From the NCBI RefSeq assembly GCF_001625215.2, contig NC_030389.2, positions 43,947,454 to 44,011,453 of the forward strand: a DNA stretch of 64,000 nt. The letters are read 5' to 3'. This document shows positions 47,638 to 59,787 of the stretch, piece after piece. The notes beneath the pieces are model-generated. The model searched no databases. It saw only the letters and a list, made by a program, of their open reading frames with translations, and was not told the origin of the DNA. The translations under genes were made by a program, and so were the position numbers. How positions within the stretch are numbered: position 1 is the stretch's first letter; each line of letters begins with the position of its first letter. Source of the stretch: Daucus carota subsp. sativus (taxonomy: Eukaryota > Streptophyta > Magnoliopsida > Apiales > Apiaceae).

Positions 47638-48149
47638 CTATAATCTTCCATTTCATTCCATAAGTTCAAATAATGCTAACAGAATTCCGTTATTCTTCAC
47701 ACACACATAATCGCACAATTTTTTGATTCACACACTCTCTCGTACCATTCACCAATTCACAAACATTTCCATATATATAAAATTACACTAGAATTCTGTT
47801 ACTCTTCATTAACAATAAATTATTCGATTCACTACACACTCACTCATATCCTTCACCTTCACGTGTTTTCGCGTATTAAAATGTACACTCTCGCACATTA
47901 ATCACATCTGTATGTCTCTTATTCAACGAATTGAACTCTACATTACTGTTTGCTAGTCATCTACATTAACAATATAAGAAACTTAACAGTAAACAGTACT
48001 GCGTGTACTCGAATCGCCTGCATAAACTTCAACATCTGAACAGTATGTATACAACAACTACGTATAGCACTATAGCAGCAACAATTCAGAACATATATAC
48101 ACACGCACATATATCAAAGCAACTACGAATTAATTCAAGTTCGAGAAGA

Positions 48150-48278
48150 GAGACCGAGAGAGAGCGAGAGAGAGAGAGAGTATTGAGAGAGAGAGAGAGA
48201 GAGAGTATTGAGAGAATGAGAGAGTGTGTGTGTTGAGAGAGAGATGAGAGAGGGAGAGAGAGAGAGAGAGAGAGAGAA
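48150..48278. repeat. (GA)n microsatellite
   Basis: Interrupted GA repeat. In the PHO1 sense strand it is a CT-rich tract directly after the leader donor site. The ORF through it (48003-48236) is an artefact. Confidence 0.85.
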
Positions 48279-48366
48279 CCTTGTTACAGGAGAGGAGGGA
48301 GAAAATGAGCTTGAAGAAGCTGCTTTAATCTGCTGTGCGAAGAATGAAAAAGGCTCGAAAAGTTCG

Positions 48367-48376
48367 CTATTTATAG
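48367..48376 (-). promoter_or_regulatory. TATA box of the complete PHO1 gene
   Basis: CTATAAATAG on the minus strand. Transcription would start near 48340, giving a short leader exon to 48280. Confidence 0.65.
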
Positions 48377-48479
48377 ACTTGATCTAATTTTACCGCGACA
48401 AAACAGCTGTAGGCAGCAGAGCTCTGTTAAGTGCTTACTCCCTGCCGCACCAAAAATCTAATTTCCGCTGGCACGAGAA

Positions 48480-48690
48480 CACGTGAGAATAATTATTTTA
48501 TAAATTCGTGAAATTCTGTATACAAACTTATTTAAAAGGAAGTCGTTTTAAATAATTGAAATATCGTTGGGCATGAAATTAATATTAGATGAGGAAAGGC
48601 GGTAGCGTGCAGTTGAAAAGAAGAGGGATTTACGTGGAGTGTTTATCTGATTCGCCGGTGCAATTTCAGTGCACACATTCCTGACACGTG
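48480..48690. promoter_or_regulatory. two G-box/ABRE cores upstream of PHO1
   Basis: CACGTG at 48480-48485 and within the palindrome GACACGTGTC at 48683-48692 (core 48685-48690), about 105 and 310 bp upstream of the TATA box. Such elements bind bZIP or bHLH factors in ABA and light responses. Confidence 0.45.
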
Positions 48691-48779
48691 TCCCGTTCCT
48701 CTGTGCATTGCAGCTGGGCGTGCTTAATGCTAACTGATTTCTCCTGTTTTCTGCTGCCGCGTTTTTTAATGTCAATAAG

Positions 48780-50153
48780 GTGAGAAGTTCTGGATTCGGG
48801 ATTTTAAAATAGTCGAGATTTAAAATTATTGTAAGATAGCCGGGTTTTGAAATTTATTGATAGGGTGATTTTTGAAATTAAATGAATTTCGAGATGATTG
48901 TTCACTAATTTCACTAAAATCTGAAGTTAGAACTTCTTAGTAATCGATTTTAAAGTTCTTTGGGATTTGTTAGTTAATCATGATTAAAATAATTTTAATT
49001 TTCAAAAATTATTTTATCAATTATATTCGAATTTAACTAAAATTCTCAGATTTATAAAATAAAACTACGATAAATTTTCAATAAATCCTGAATCGGTAGA
49101 TTAACTTATTAATTCTGAATCTCAGGTTCCGCCATCATGAATCTTGAACTAAAAAACTACAACTTAAACAGCATATTGTAATTAATTTTTAAATATCGAT
49201 CGAGATTTGTCATCTATGCTGACCTCTCGACTCCCCCTTTACACCAGTAGGCAGTATCTCAGAATTAATCAAAACCCGAATTTTGGTTTCTTGCGTAAAT
49301 GTTTATTTCGAGTGTTTAGTCTGAATACTATTTTGGTTCATTTTAGATATGTACACAGATTTTAAAGAATACACGCATAATTGACAATTATTCAACATGT
49401 TCGGTACCAACCTGTTTAGCTTAGGAAGAAAAAGAGAAGAGCAGCACTGCATGTATAATTGTCATTTTCATATTTCTACCTCTGCTGATGGACTATCAAC
49501 AAAATCCTTGTGTTTCCATACCAATAATTTGACTTCTTTTACTTATCTAACTTCAGAAGATGCAAGCACCTCAGGCCCTGACTCTGTACTTGCATCATTA
49601 CTACAATAATTTTCCTGCTAATTCCGAAACTGAAATATATATTTACAAAAAACAAGAAGTCGGTCATGGCAGCATAACATACGGTCATGGCAGCATAAAA
49701 TACTTACTGGAGCTAAGGTAGACCGAGGATAGATTTTACGGAGGCCTAATACGGTTCTCAGATAATTAAACTGAATTAGTTCTGTGAAAATTCCAAGTCC
49801 GGGGAAAAGAATAGTACGTATTGTACTAAATGAGAGGATGCTGTTACCGAATCAAAACAGTGAGATCTGGATTTGCTACAAAAGCAATAACCTTCACAGG
49901 CAGCTGAATCTCAGTTAGAAATGGGAAATATAGGAATTCATTACTCTAGCATAGTTCTAGTCAGTTACGGGCACAAAAGCAGGGAAATAAGGGAGAAAAT
50001 ACTCTTAGCACACTAAAATGCCTTTACTCTATAAAGAGAGCAAAACTGCAAAAAATTAATTACCCTTATAGAAGAGTTGAAATCTCTGATGGAGTGCTCT
50101 TTTTACTGATGGTAGGATTAGAACTATATAAGTGGGATGTATCACAGTATCCA
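48780..50153. other. intergenic, no gene seen
   Basis: AT-rich region between the PHO1 promoter and the end of the UCP gene; its left part is PHO1 upstream DNA and its right part the UCP 3' UTR. The ORF at 49397-49609 has no recognisable family. Confidence 0.5.
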
Positions 50154-52462
50154 CTAGAAGGAAGAAAGCCCGGCAATTTGTCTGAACTTCTCGTAGGAAA
50201 CCCAGAACACAAACTGCCATGGACCAAGCCTTGCCCATGTTGGAAGGAACCCCTTCCAGAGTGCTCTCAATCCTTCAACTTTCACTGTCTTCACAAGACA
50301 ATCATAAGAGTTTTTATATTTAATCTTTCCTCCTTCACCTACAACCTGATTCATCATTCTTGTCTTCACAACATCAGCAGGACAACTCAGTGTGGTCGCT
50401 GAAAGGCCTGACATGATAGAAGCTAAAGTGTGGGCGTAAATGTTATCATTGGCGATTTGGTGGCCGATGATAAACCGTTTTGCGTGATCGTAGCATGCTA
50501 GTTCTCCCATGTTGACCAAGAATGCTCTTTGAACATTTGGAAAGACCCCTTTCCAAAGTCCTCTTACACCTTCTGCCCGGATTATCTTGCTTAAAGCATC
50601 ATATGGGCCAGAGTACCTCGGTTGTTGACCTTGGCTAGCCAACCGACCATCTGCTTGCATCCTCACTTTCACAAGATCAGCAGGGCTAGCGAATACCTGT
50701 TCTGTTAGTGCTTAGTGCCAAGTCAGAATCTGGTACCGTCCATATACTTCTGTAAAACCAAACATTATCTATGCATGGAAACTTCAGATAAAAGGAAATC
50801 AATTTGCTTATAGCTATTTAGCTAGTGATAATGTTCTTCCCTTAAACTAAGGTATGCGTCCGAATCTTTATTCCACGTGCACATACAAATCTAATGTAGT
50901 GCAAAATACCCAAAATATGTGCAGATAATAATCAATCAACTAGCGTGGGACTAGATTTCTTTTATTTGTAATTGTGTTTTTTCTTCTATTAATTGAATTC
51001 CCAAGTTCAAAGAGAAAGATCGGAAGTTCAGAAGTGGCCATAGTTACAACTTACATATTACAATTAATCTTTGTTCAATTAAAATCACATCTACTAATGA
51101 TAATAATAAGCACGAATGAGTAACATGCCTTGATAATGATACACATAAATTTGACTCAAATTGTGATAGTAAGTCTATGTTGCTTGGTTTGGGCAAATGA
51201 AATTGTGGATTGAAATGATATTTGTAGTATTTTTTGAATGATTTCATTCTTTTCTCCATTCTATTCCTAAATCTCCTTCCTACTCTTTTTGTCAATAATC
51301 CTCTTCGTACAAATTTTGCACCACTAAATCTTCCCGCTCTTTCCTCTGACATCTTTTGCTGTGTTCTTTATACTTAGTTCACAATTTTTCAATCCATTCC
51401 CTCCAACCAAACAGAGTATTACAGGAATTCGAGACATGATCCAACATGATTTAACATAATGTTACTTGTGTGAGCATAGTTATTGGCTTTTGAGTGAGCT
51501 CTCCCTTTACGTCTCTCTCAACCTCTGGAGAACGATGTAAAAAAATTACAGACATAATGCTATTAACAACAGATTATGACGATAATGCAGGAGAAGAAAT
51601 GTATCTTTTTAGATAACACAGGAAGTTATTAGATCGGACATACAATCAATACCTGTGTTATGTGAAAATATGTGTTACTTCTCCTGCATTATCATTATCT
51701 GCTGTTAATAACATCATGTCCATGTGGAATTTTTTTACGTTGTTTTCCGGATTCTGGGAAGGAAGCCGAGGGAGAAGAAGGCAAGGGAAAGCCAGAGCAA
51801 GAGCAACCATTCAGGCGCAAAATCGATGATAAATAGAAAAGCTCTAGTCAAGTTGATTGAAAAAGCTAGCAGCGAGAAGGGAGAGGGAGGGAGGGGGAGG
51901 GTTGATTAATTACCATGACTTAATTTTGAGAGGATACTGACATTATATATTAGGTATATGTGAATCAGTGTTTAATAAATCATCTAAAGCAGATATATGC
52001 TCAAGGATTTACGCATATAGCGGCAGTTATATGACTATATAATTTGCTAATTGATGAAGAATAAAAAAATACCTGAGCAACAGCACCAGAAGATCCACCA
52101 ATAAGTGCTTTATTCAAAAACGAAAGTTCCTGATCATAGCTCGAGACAAATGCATTTCGAAAATGTTCATATCCAACAATCCTTGTAGGCGTATAAAAAA
52201 GATGCCGCATAATCGCCGGCGATAAGCCTTTGTACAGCCCAACTAGACCTTCATTCCGAACTATTTTCGCTGCAATCTGGAATGCGGACGTCCGCCGAGC
52301 AGCAGAATGGGACAGAGACTCACCGTGAAGTTGAAGCCTTGTTTTGGTTATGTCTAAGGGGAAAGTCGAGGTTTCTGCTACCATTGCTGATAGAGATGTT
52401 ACTGTTAGCTTCATTACATTGTTGTTCTTATCACGTTTCTGATCATTTTCTTGAGGTTTCAT
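50154..52462 (-). CDS. UCP3: mitochondrial uncoupling protein, UCP3/PUMP3 type
   Basis: Inner-membrane mitochondrial carrier of the uncoupling-protein group. Two exons, 52462-52073 (390 nt) and 50696-50154 (543 nt), give 310 residues, near the family length. All three carrier repeats show the signature: PLDITKTRLQ, SPADLVKVRMQ and CPADVVKTRM. FLVNMGELACYDHAK and LGPWQFVFWVSYEKFR match plant UCP3 closely. The start MKPQEND is chosen as the first ATG in frame. A probable leader intron (53034-52487) precedes it. The 1376-bp coding intron contains a long inverted repeat. Plant UCPs carry dicarboxylates or amino acids and limit reactive oxygen; exact substrate is not told by sequence. Confidence 0.95.
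51520..51755. repeat. imperfect long inverted repeat in UCP intron
   Basis: The left arm GTAAAAAAATTACAGACAT... to GATAATGCAGGAGAAG (51537-51597) pairs with the right arm CTTCTCCTGCATTATC... to AATTTTTTTACG (51679-51739). ATAACACAGG and CCTGTGTTAT add an inner stem. Total arms about 90 bp, loop about 30 bp. It is a MITE or a transcribed hairpin. Confidence 0.7.
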
Positions 52463-53150
52463 TACGATCACCACACCTCAAACAGCCTGTTTACAAGTGT
52501 AAAACCATCACATTACTTAGCACATATATCAATTCAAAAAGTTTATCATTCACATCATATTATCATTGTTAAATGACTCAAATCCATCGATACAAGTTCC
52601 CATCGTGCAACAATTCAATAGTATGATTACGAAATAACCAAAAATCCAAAATCTTTCGACAAAACCGTATTCATAAGAACCCTACATTTCCAAATTCTAA
52701 CCTCATCCCAACAAACAACAATGAAAGTCAACAAATTTATAAACTTTAAACTTTCCAATTAGCTTGTATCGCGGTTCGGTTTGCTTCGGATTACATGTCA
52801 AACCGGAAAATAAATTAACATTACAAAAAACCCAGATCAAAATACTAAAAACCCACCAATATATTGGACCTGGGCTACAACAAGATTCAAACTTTAGCAC
52901 AAATACACAAAGAAAAGAACATTATCAAAAATCTTGCATATATAATTAAACATACAAATGGGTAAAAAAGAACATAAAAATTACAATTTAAGAAGCCCAG
53001 TAAAAGAAGAAAGAACAATACACACAATACTTACAGATCAGTTGGGTATCTGAGATTTGAGGGTGGAATTGGAGAGAGCGAGAGATGCCCAAGTGCTCAG
53101 CTTCTCTGTGTCAGACTGTCCGTGTCACGACCAGGTTAAACTATTCGTGA
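52463..53150 (-). other. UCP 5' leader with probable intron
   Basis: Donor after 53035 (GATCT then GTAAGTATTG) and acceptor ending at 52487 (AAACAG) leave a leader exon of 24 bases before the ATG. The promoter likely lies right of 53150; I see no clear TATA box. Confidence 0.5.
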
Positions 53151-56100
53151 AAAAAGAAAATATCGAAAATACCTGAGTTTTAAATTTTGTTTTAATTTTG
53201 CTATCAAAATATTTGCTAAAATCCGTTAACCTCAAAAATTATTAAATATTTTTGATATTTTCTTAATATCTAAATAATCATAGATATATCAAAAGATAGT
53301 TTTTCCGATATTTTAGTATATATGTGTGTCGTGTTGAATAATTAATATAGCTAAATACTCTAAATTTCTTTTGTGAAAAGTGAAGGTTACATCTAATTTT
53401 GTTCAACTAGAAAATCATATAATTTTAGAAAAACATATACTTTTGATATTTATATCTTTTGAGATATAATATAGAAAATTAATAGTTTATATAAACAAAT
53501 ATAAAATTATTTATACAAAATAAAAAATGCAGTTTGCAGAGCAAAAATGTAATTCAAGTCGTATCAATAAAGCAATTAATTAAAAACATTCACCTTTTTG
53601 AAAAAATAAAATAAAAAACGTTCACTAAACCAAACAAAATTTACACCCAAACCTAATGGGTGTGCTCGCAAACTTACAATTAAGGTTTGTAAAACCAAAA
53701 AAAAATTGTTATTGGCTTACAATTATATGCAGTTATAAAAAATTCTAAATATAACTTATTTATAATTATAAATGATTTGACTTCAAACTTGAGTCGAATA
53801 TAAACACAGTACATATTTATCTGAACTATTTAGATTAAGCGTGCTTAAACTCAAACTAAGATTCATATTTGTTTTCTTAAATCGAAGTCAAGTTGAATTG
53901 TATCTTCAAGGATCTCGGATATACTTGAATTTCATGACTGATAAATTATGTTACAGTTCGAATTTCCTGACTAAGTCATGTTATATATTTCTATAAAAAA
54001 AAAAGCCATGTTATATAGTTATATAGTATTTATGACATGTATTTATATTTTTTTATTTTTTTATTTTTAGAAGTGCTTTGACCTAACTTGTACTACTAAG
54101 ATTCTTACAGAAGCAGTTTCCTCTGTCCTTAATATTTTTAACCTCAGTATTGTATTCTCGGATTGGATTGTCATATCTCCTGCTCACTGATTGATAAAAT
54201 TCTAAGTTTGGGCCTTTTGCATGTGTAATCAACATTCCAATACTACTACTTGCCTTTCAAGTTGTTGAAACTTGAAATAGGCGTTGAGCAGTCTTTACCC
54301 TTTACGGCTGTCAAAGTCCAGCAAACCTTTTAGGAAGATGCAAAAATATTTTGACCTAAAAAATTTTACAAGTTCACGTTTGTTCTTATATTTAGAAAAC
54401 AAGAATTCAAAATTATGATATAAAACTATATTTTATGTATATTCTAAAATACATAATAATGTAGAAAAAATGTTAACAAATGGGAGGAGCGAAAGGAGTA
54501 CTAATTTACAAGATAAATAAGAAAAAACCCTCTAAACTAATCATAAACATTACGAAAAAAGCCCCTCAACTGTATACATTATGGACGCGGACATGACACG
54601 CATTTTAATGTTTCTGTAAGATATACTTCTATAATTCCTTTTTAAGATTTTTTTTTAATAAAAATTTGATATTTAAATGTTCGTTCAAAAAAGAATTAAA
54701 AATTAATTATAAACAGTATTTTACCAATATTAAAATACTTGTCGAGTAGTGTAAAGAAGAAGTATAAAAATGAGTAGATAACCTTAGACCTTCATCTACC
54801 CAGCTAAAATCACTGATGTTTTAAAATAATTTTTTATTCCTTTTTTGGATATCTTTTCTTGAATAAAAATTTAATATATAAATGTTCGTTCAAAAAAGAA
54901 TTAAAAATTAATTATAAATTATATTTCATCAATATTAAAATATGTGTCGAGTGTAAGGAAGAAATATAAAAATGAGTAGATAATCTTAGACTTTCATTGC
55001 TAAAATCACTGATGTTTTAAAATAATTTTTTATATTACAAGCGTGCAAGTGTGTGACCATACTTGATCATCCCAACTCATTCCACCCAAGACTTGCAAAT
55101 AACGACCAAAGAAAATTATCCATAAAGTGATGACCAAAATCATTATCCAAAATTCCAAATGGGTAATTAAGTTGAGTCCATTTGTTGCTGATGTATTAAC
55201 AAACCGAGCCAAACGTCATTCCGAAATTTATAGTTGCAAAATTGAATTCTATCCAACAAAATTAAATTTCTTGTTTATTATACTCACTCGCCTCCAAATA
55301 ATTCCCATGCTTGGATAAGACAAAGGTTGCTAAACCAACTTTGTTGAAATTATCCACAACTAACAGCTAACACGTTGAAATCATTATAAAGTCGTGTAAT
55401 ATATGTATAAGATAGGCAGAAGAGAGAACATCTATTCACAAATTTTATAAATAATATTCAAAATATTAGGGTTGGCAAAAAAAAGTTTGGAATATCAATT
55501 ATTAACGCTGAATAATTCGATATTTTGATTTTTGGAAAGACACGCTATATGATGTTATGTTTATGTTTGAAAAATTATACGAAACATAACACGATTTAAT
55601 GTTTTAATACGAAATGTTATAATATGAAATAGTTTTTAAGATTTTAAAACGCTACACGATCCGATATTAAAAAAATTAAGAAGAGAATAACGTTGCAAGA
55701 TCTAGCGTGATAGATTATAAAATGATGTTCGAGATTATCTCTTCTGTTAATAATATTTGATGTCTTCTATTAATAATATTTGAGGTCGTATCCTCGAAAA
55801 AAATGATAGATAAGGAACTTACTTTTACTGATTCTTTCAGTTTTTTTAGTGTGCGACTTTAGAAGTTTTGCTCATGCCGCAGTCACATGTTATATCGCAC
55901 GTGGGAAAGATAGAAGTACATAATATTATTTAAATTTAAATATAAGATAATTAGCCGATCACGAGTACAGATTAGGTTAGTGTAGAGTCTGTAGACTAAA
56001 ACCTCTCGTTGAGACGGAAAATAATTGTGTAGGACTATTTCATATAAATTTGTATTCGATTTAATTTGTATATATGATAAAAATTTACTAGAACTTCAGT

Positions 56101-57357
56101 ATATTATGAGATTATTTGGATAATATAATTATGAAGTATGTTTAATAATCAATGATTTTATCGATTTGTGGCTTGTAAATAAAAAATAATTTATTCGTAC
56201 TGTTTGGATAAACAAGATATCAAAAATTTTATTTATTTGATGAAAGTATCTATAGTTGCGTCGTGGATAATCAGATGATCAATTCTACTGAAATCTCATT
56301 ATATTATGAGATTATGGGGATAATATTAAATTTTAGCAAGGATAATATAATTATAGGGTTTGTTTGAAAATCACTTAACTTATTTATGTTAAGTAAATTG
56401 AAAAAATATATATTTACTAATATTAACAACGATAATATAATTATAGAGCCTGTTGGACAGTAAATTAAAAATTAACTTTTAATTATAAATTAATTATTAT
56501 TTATAAACAATTATCAAAAAATATTATCATTTATAAACAATAAACACTTTTTTTTCCGTCGACTAAAAAACGATAACAATAATTGTTGCATTATTTATAC
56601 ATAAAATAAAATTAATTTGACAACGCTTGGACAGCACTCAGTGGTGATAAATGGTGAGATGATGATTGATGAATTGGTGCATGAAAAAGACAAAAGAGGT
56701 AAAGATGAAAATAAACAGAAGGGAAAGTTGATAGGGTCAATAAAGGTGCCGATTCAGATACAATGTATACGTAGTTTTATACACTCAACACACTTTAATT
56801 TGTTATTTGCTCGATAAACACAATTATTAGACTACTCGGTACTTCCTTGCTTAAATTTTTTGAAATATTATGCATTTTATATAAAGTTTATTTCCTCTTC
56901 GAAAAATGGATCATGGGTATAATTTTGGTCAATAATTAAAACCACCTCACATATGATATAATTAAAATGATACTCCTGTTATCCTAACCGGTATATATAT
57001 TTAGTAGGCTCGGCGCGTATTTTAATTTTTTTAATTGTAAGATTTATTCAAAAAATATTTTAAAAAATAAATTTATAAATTTTTTAAAATACGTCTTAAG
57101 TGATGTAAAAAAGTTATATAAAAATAAATGCGATGGAGATTTATTTATTAAAGTATAATCAAATCGTAAGGTATATATGGCTATTTTATCTCCCTCCGGT
57201 CATAAGAAATTTTGAAAATTTCACGTATTTCGGAAATCCTGACCAACTAATAATTAAAGTAAAATATATATTTACTCAAAAAAAAAAAGTAAAATATATT
57301 AAAGGATATTAATTTTACTTATTCAACATATGTGGAAGAAATCGAGTAACAGAGTGT
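53151..57357. other. AT-rich intergenic DNA, no gene
   Basis: No gene seen. Holds a direct duplication (54640-55035) and related GATAATATAATTATA blocks at 56090-56470. Short ORFs (53.7, 55.1, 56.6 kb) have no family resemblance. Confidence 0.55.
54640..55035. repeat. about 204-bp direct duplication
   Basis: TGTTCGTTCAAAAAAGAATT occurs at 54679 and 54883, with similar DNA on through AAAATCACTGATGTTTTAAA in both copies. Confidence 0.8.
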
Positions 57358-57653
57358 GGGACCGTTTGGGTGAAGTTAAAATAAATATTTTTTGCTTAAA
57401 ATAAAAAAGTGAAGTAGAAGTCAGGTTAAGACTTGAGGTTAAAATAAATATTTTTTGCTTAAAATAAAAAAGTGAAGTAGAAGTGACTTATAAGTGATTA
57501 AACTGTTTGGGAAATAAGCAGAGGTACTAAAACAAAAGCTAATAATTCTAACATCTTTTAAATGTTTTTTGACTTTTTACACAAACGGTACAAATAAATA
57601 TTTATAACTTATAAATTCATAAATCGGCTTAATGTGATCAGCCAAACACCACC
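57358..57653. mobile_element. hAT-like MITE with internal duplication
   Basis: Ends GGGACCGTTTGGGT and GCCAAACACCACC; same end pair as 19407-19634. A 47-bp block starting GTTAAAATAAATATTTTTTG is repeated at 57375 and 57438. Confidence 0.6.
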
Positions 57654-57745
57654 TATTTTATGCAAGAGGTCCTTTATCTGTAATGAAAAACTTTAAGATG
57701 AAAAAATGATGACGAAAGACGGCGCGAGCTTAATTCAGACTTAAG

Positions 57746-58108
57746 GGTCTGTTTGGGAGTGCTGTTAAAAATTGCTGTGCTGTCAGAATAAGTGCTGGTA
57801 AAATAAGTGCTGTTGTAGAAATCAGATAACTGTTTGGTAATTTTTTGATATTTACTTATTTTGAGTTATAATATAAAAAATAATAATGTTTTTGGTGAGG
57901 TTTTATAATGAAATCTATAACAGCATTATGCAAAAGCTGAAAAGCAGCTTTTTCCAAAAGCATGGGAGGACCTGCTTTTTCTAACAGCAGCTTTTCAGCT
58001 AAAAGCTGCTGTTCGGAAAAGCTGTTTTTCGATTTACCAAACAGTTTTTCACCTGCTTTTCAGCAAAAAGCTGTTGTTGCTGTCTGCAACAGCAACCCCA
58101 AACAGTAC
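57746..58108. mobile_element. MITE, 363 bp
   Basis: GGTCTGTTTGGG at the left pairs with CCCAAACAGTAC at the right. The interior is rich in AGCTGAAAAGCAGC/GCTGCTTTTCAGC inverted motifs and AACAGCA. No clear target duplication. Confidence 0.6.
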
Positions 58109-58159
58109 ATTAATTAAGCTTAATGAATGTGAAATTCTAATTAGGGGATTTGACCACGC

Positions 58160-58374
58160 CACGTGAACTCATCTAATCCTAATCTTAAAGTTGATTACAC
58201 GTGCTCGAACCCAATTAATTATCCTTTTAAATCTTTGAAACTCACAAGCCAGTAACAATATTCGAAATATTTACACATGATGTGGCTCGATAAGTACCAC
58301 AAGCAACTCAACCTAAATCTTTTTCTCATGTTTATCTTGTTAATTAAAATTTTTTTTTTAGTGAATTACACGTG
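58160..58374. promoter_or_regulatory. three G-box/ABRE cores upstream of NAC gene
   Basis: CACGTG at 58160-58165, 58198-58203 and 58369-58374 (ACACGTGTC), 1.4-1.6 kb upstream of the NAC ATG. NAP-type genes are ABA-responsive, but the distance makes a role uncertain. Confidence 0.35.
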
Positions 58375-59787
58375 TCGACTTTCTAATAGCAGCTGACAGC
58401 TGCTAAAAGCTTGGAGTTTATATTATTATAATAAAATAAGACGGCATGTCCTCAACACACGAATGATAGTAGAATAAGTCTAATAAAAAAACACCATGTA
58501 CATGGAAAGCCTAAAATGAAATAATTTTCCGCAAAATGATATCATAAAATCCGATCAATCGACGTCAAAAACTTCGAATTGAACTATAATAATCTTATTT
58601 CGTTAAATATATGCTACTAAGATACATATACAACGACAGGATCCATAAAATAATATAATAGGACAGATGGGCTTTCCTTAGTGGGAAAGTCTTTTTTATT
58701 TAAGCAAGCCACACTCTTTGTTTTATTGACTTGTTCGTCGGAGTGCTTGAAGTTTTGGTAATTTATATTTAATAATATCTACTTTTTTAATATTTACAGT
58801 TTTGTTCCCCTCTCGGGTGAAAGAAAACATTCACATACACTTGGTTTAACCGATTGAATTTTTGACTAAATTTATTTTATTATATGGATTCATGGGCGCA
58901 TGAATCTTTTGACTGTTGAAGTGGTATGCATATAACTCCAAATCGCATTATAATATTAATATAAATATTAACAAAATCATATCAAATATAACTCGTGAAT
59001 AAGATTTTAGTTATTTTAATTTAATAACAATTTTCCAAATTATCACCAATTTTTAAATTATTGTAAAGTATGAAAATTAGTATCAAAATCTACCAATTTG
59101 AATTACTTTTCATCTTGAAACAATTTTCATTCTCCACTCATTCGTATTTCACTAATATTAATCATCATATTTAATAATAAATCGGGTTCATAATGATTCA
59201 ATAAAAGTAAATCAATTCAAAATTATTATATTAAAATCGCAAATCGAGTCGAACCGAGTTCTCGAGTAGATATAATAAGTCCAAAGAGGAGTTAGATAAA
59301 GAGATAAAGCATGGAAGCTAGCTAAGCAAAGATGAAACAACAATATGTAAAAGCCACAAGAAAGCAAAGAAGAAGATAAACAAAGGGATATTCCTTTTCC
59401 TCCTAAAGGATAAAATAGATGATGTCTATTAATTTGGCAGCAACTCCAGCAAGTGTGCAATGTAACATGCATGATTTAAACAAATATAAACAATTTTATC
59501 CGAATCATAAAATATCGAATTTATTAAATCTCTTCCCACATTCATACAGGACACATCTTATCATACGAGGTAATGCAACAAGTCAATAAACTAACCAATC
59601 AAATCGAATCCATCAAACGATGATGTAATCATGCAAAACGACAAGCTTGTTTCTCAATAAATTGGCTGCATTCCTCCTTTCAAACATTTCAAACACTCAT
59701 CTTTCTAAATTCTCTTATATACTATCTCCTCTGGTTCTTGTGATTAGCCTGATTTTGATTTTGATTTTTATTTTTTGTGTTTTAAAT
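58375..59787. other. NAC upstream region
   Basis: AT-rich. A possible TATA (TTATATAC) lies at 59715-59722, giving a leader of about 45 bp. Nothing else recognised. Confidence 0.4.

Larger units (their letters stand above)
47245..48279 (-). other. probable 5' leader intron of PHO1
   Basis: A donor after 48280 (AACAAG then GTTCTC) and an acceptor ending at 47245 (TTGCAG then AAACAG) would place an intron in the 5' UTR, 15 bases before the ATG. It contains the GA/TC microsatellite and two GNATATNC motifs. Exact splice choice is inferred. Confidence 0.5.

Noticed and set aside
48003..48236. 77-residue ORF rich in Arg and Glu
   Set aside because: Read-through of the GA microsatellite.
49397..49609. 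70-residue ORF upstream of PHO1
   Set aside because: No family, no conserved context, low-complexity surroundings.
51044..51352. 102-residue basic ORF in the UCP intron
   Set aside because: Lies in an intron and beside MITE-like CTCCAACCAAACAGAGTA sequence; no known domain.
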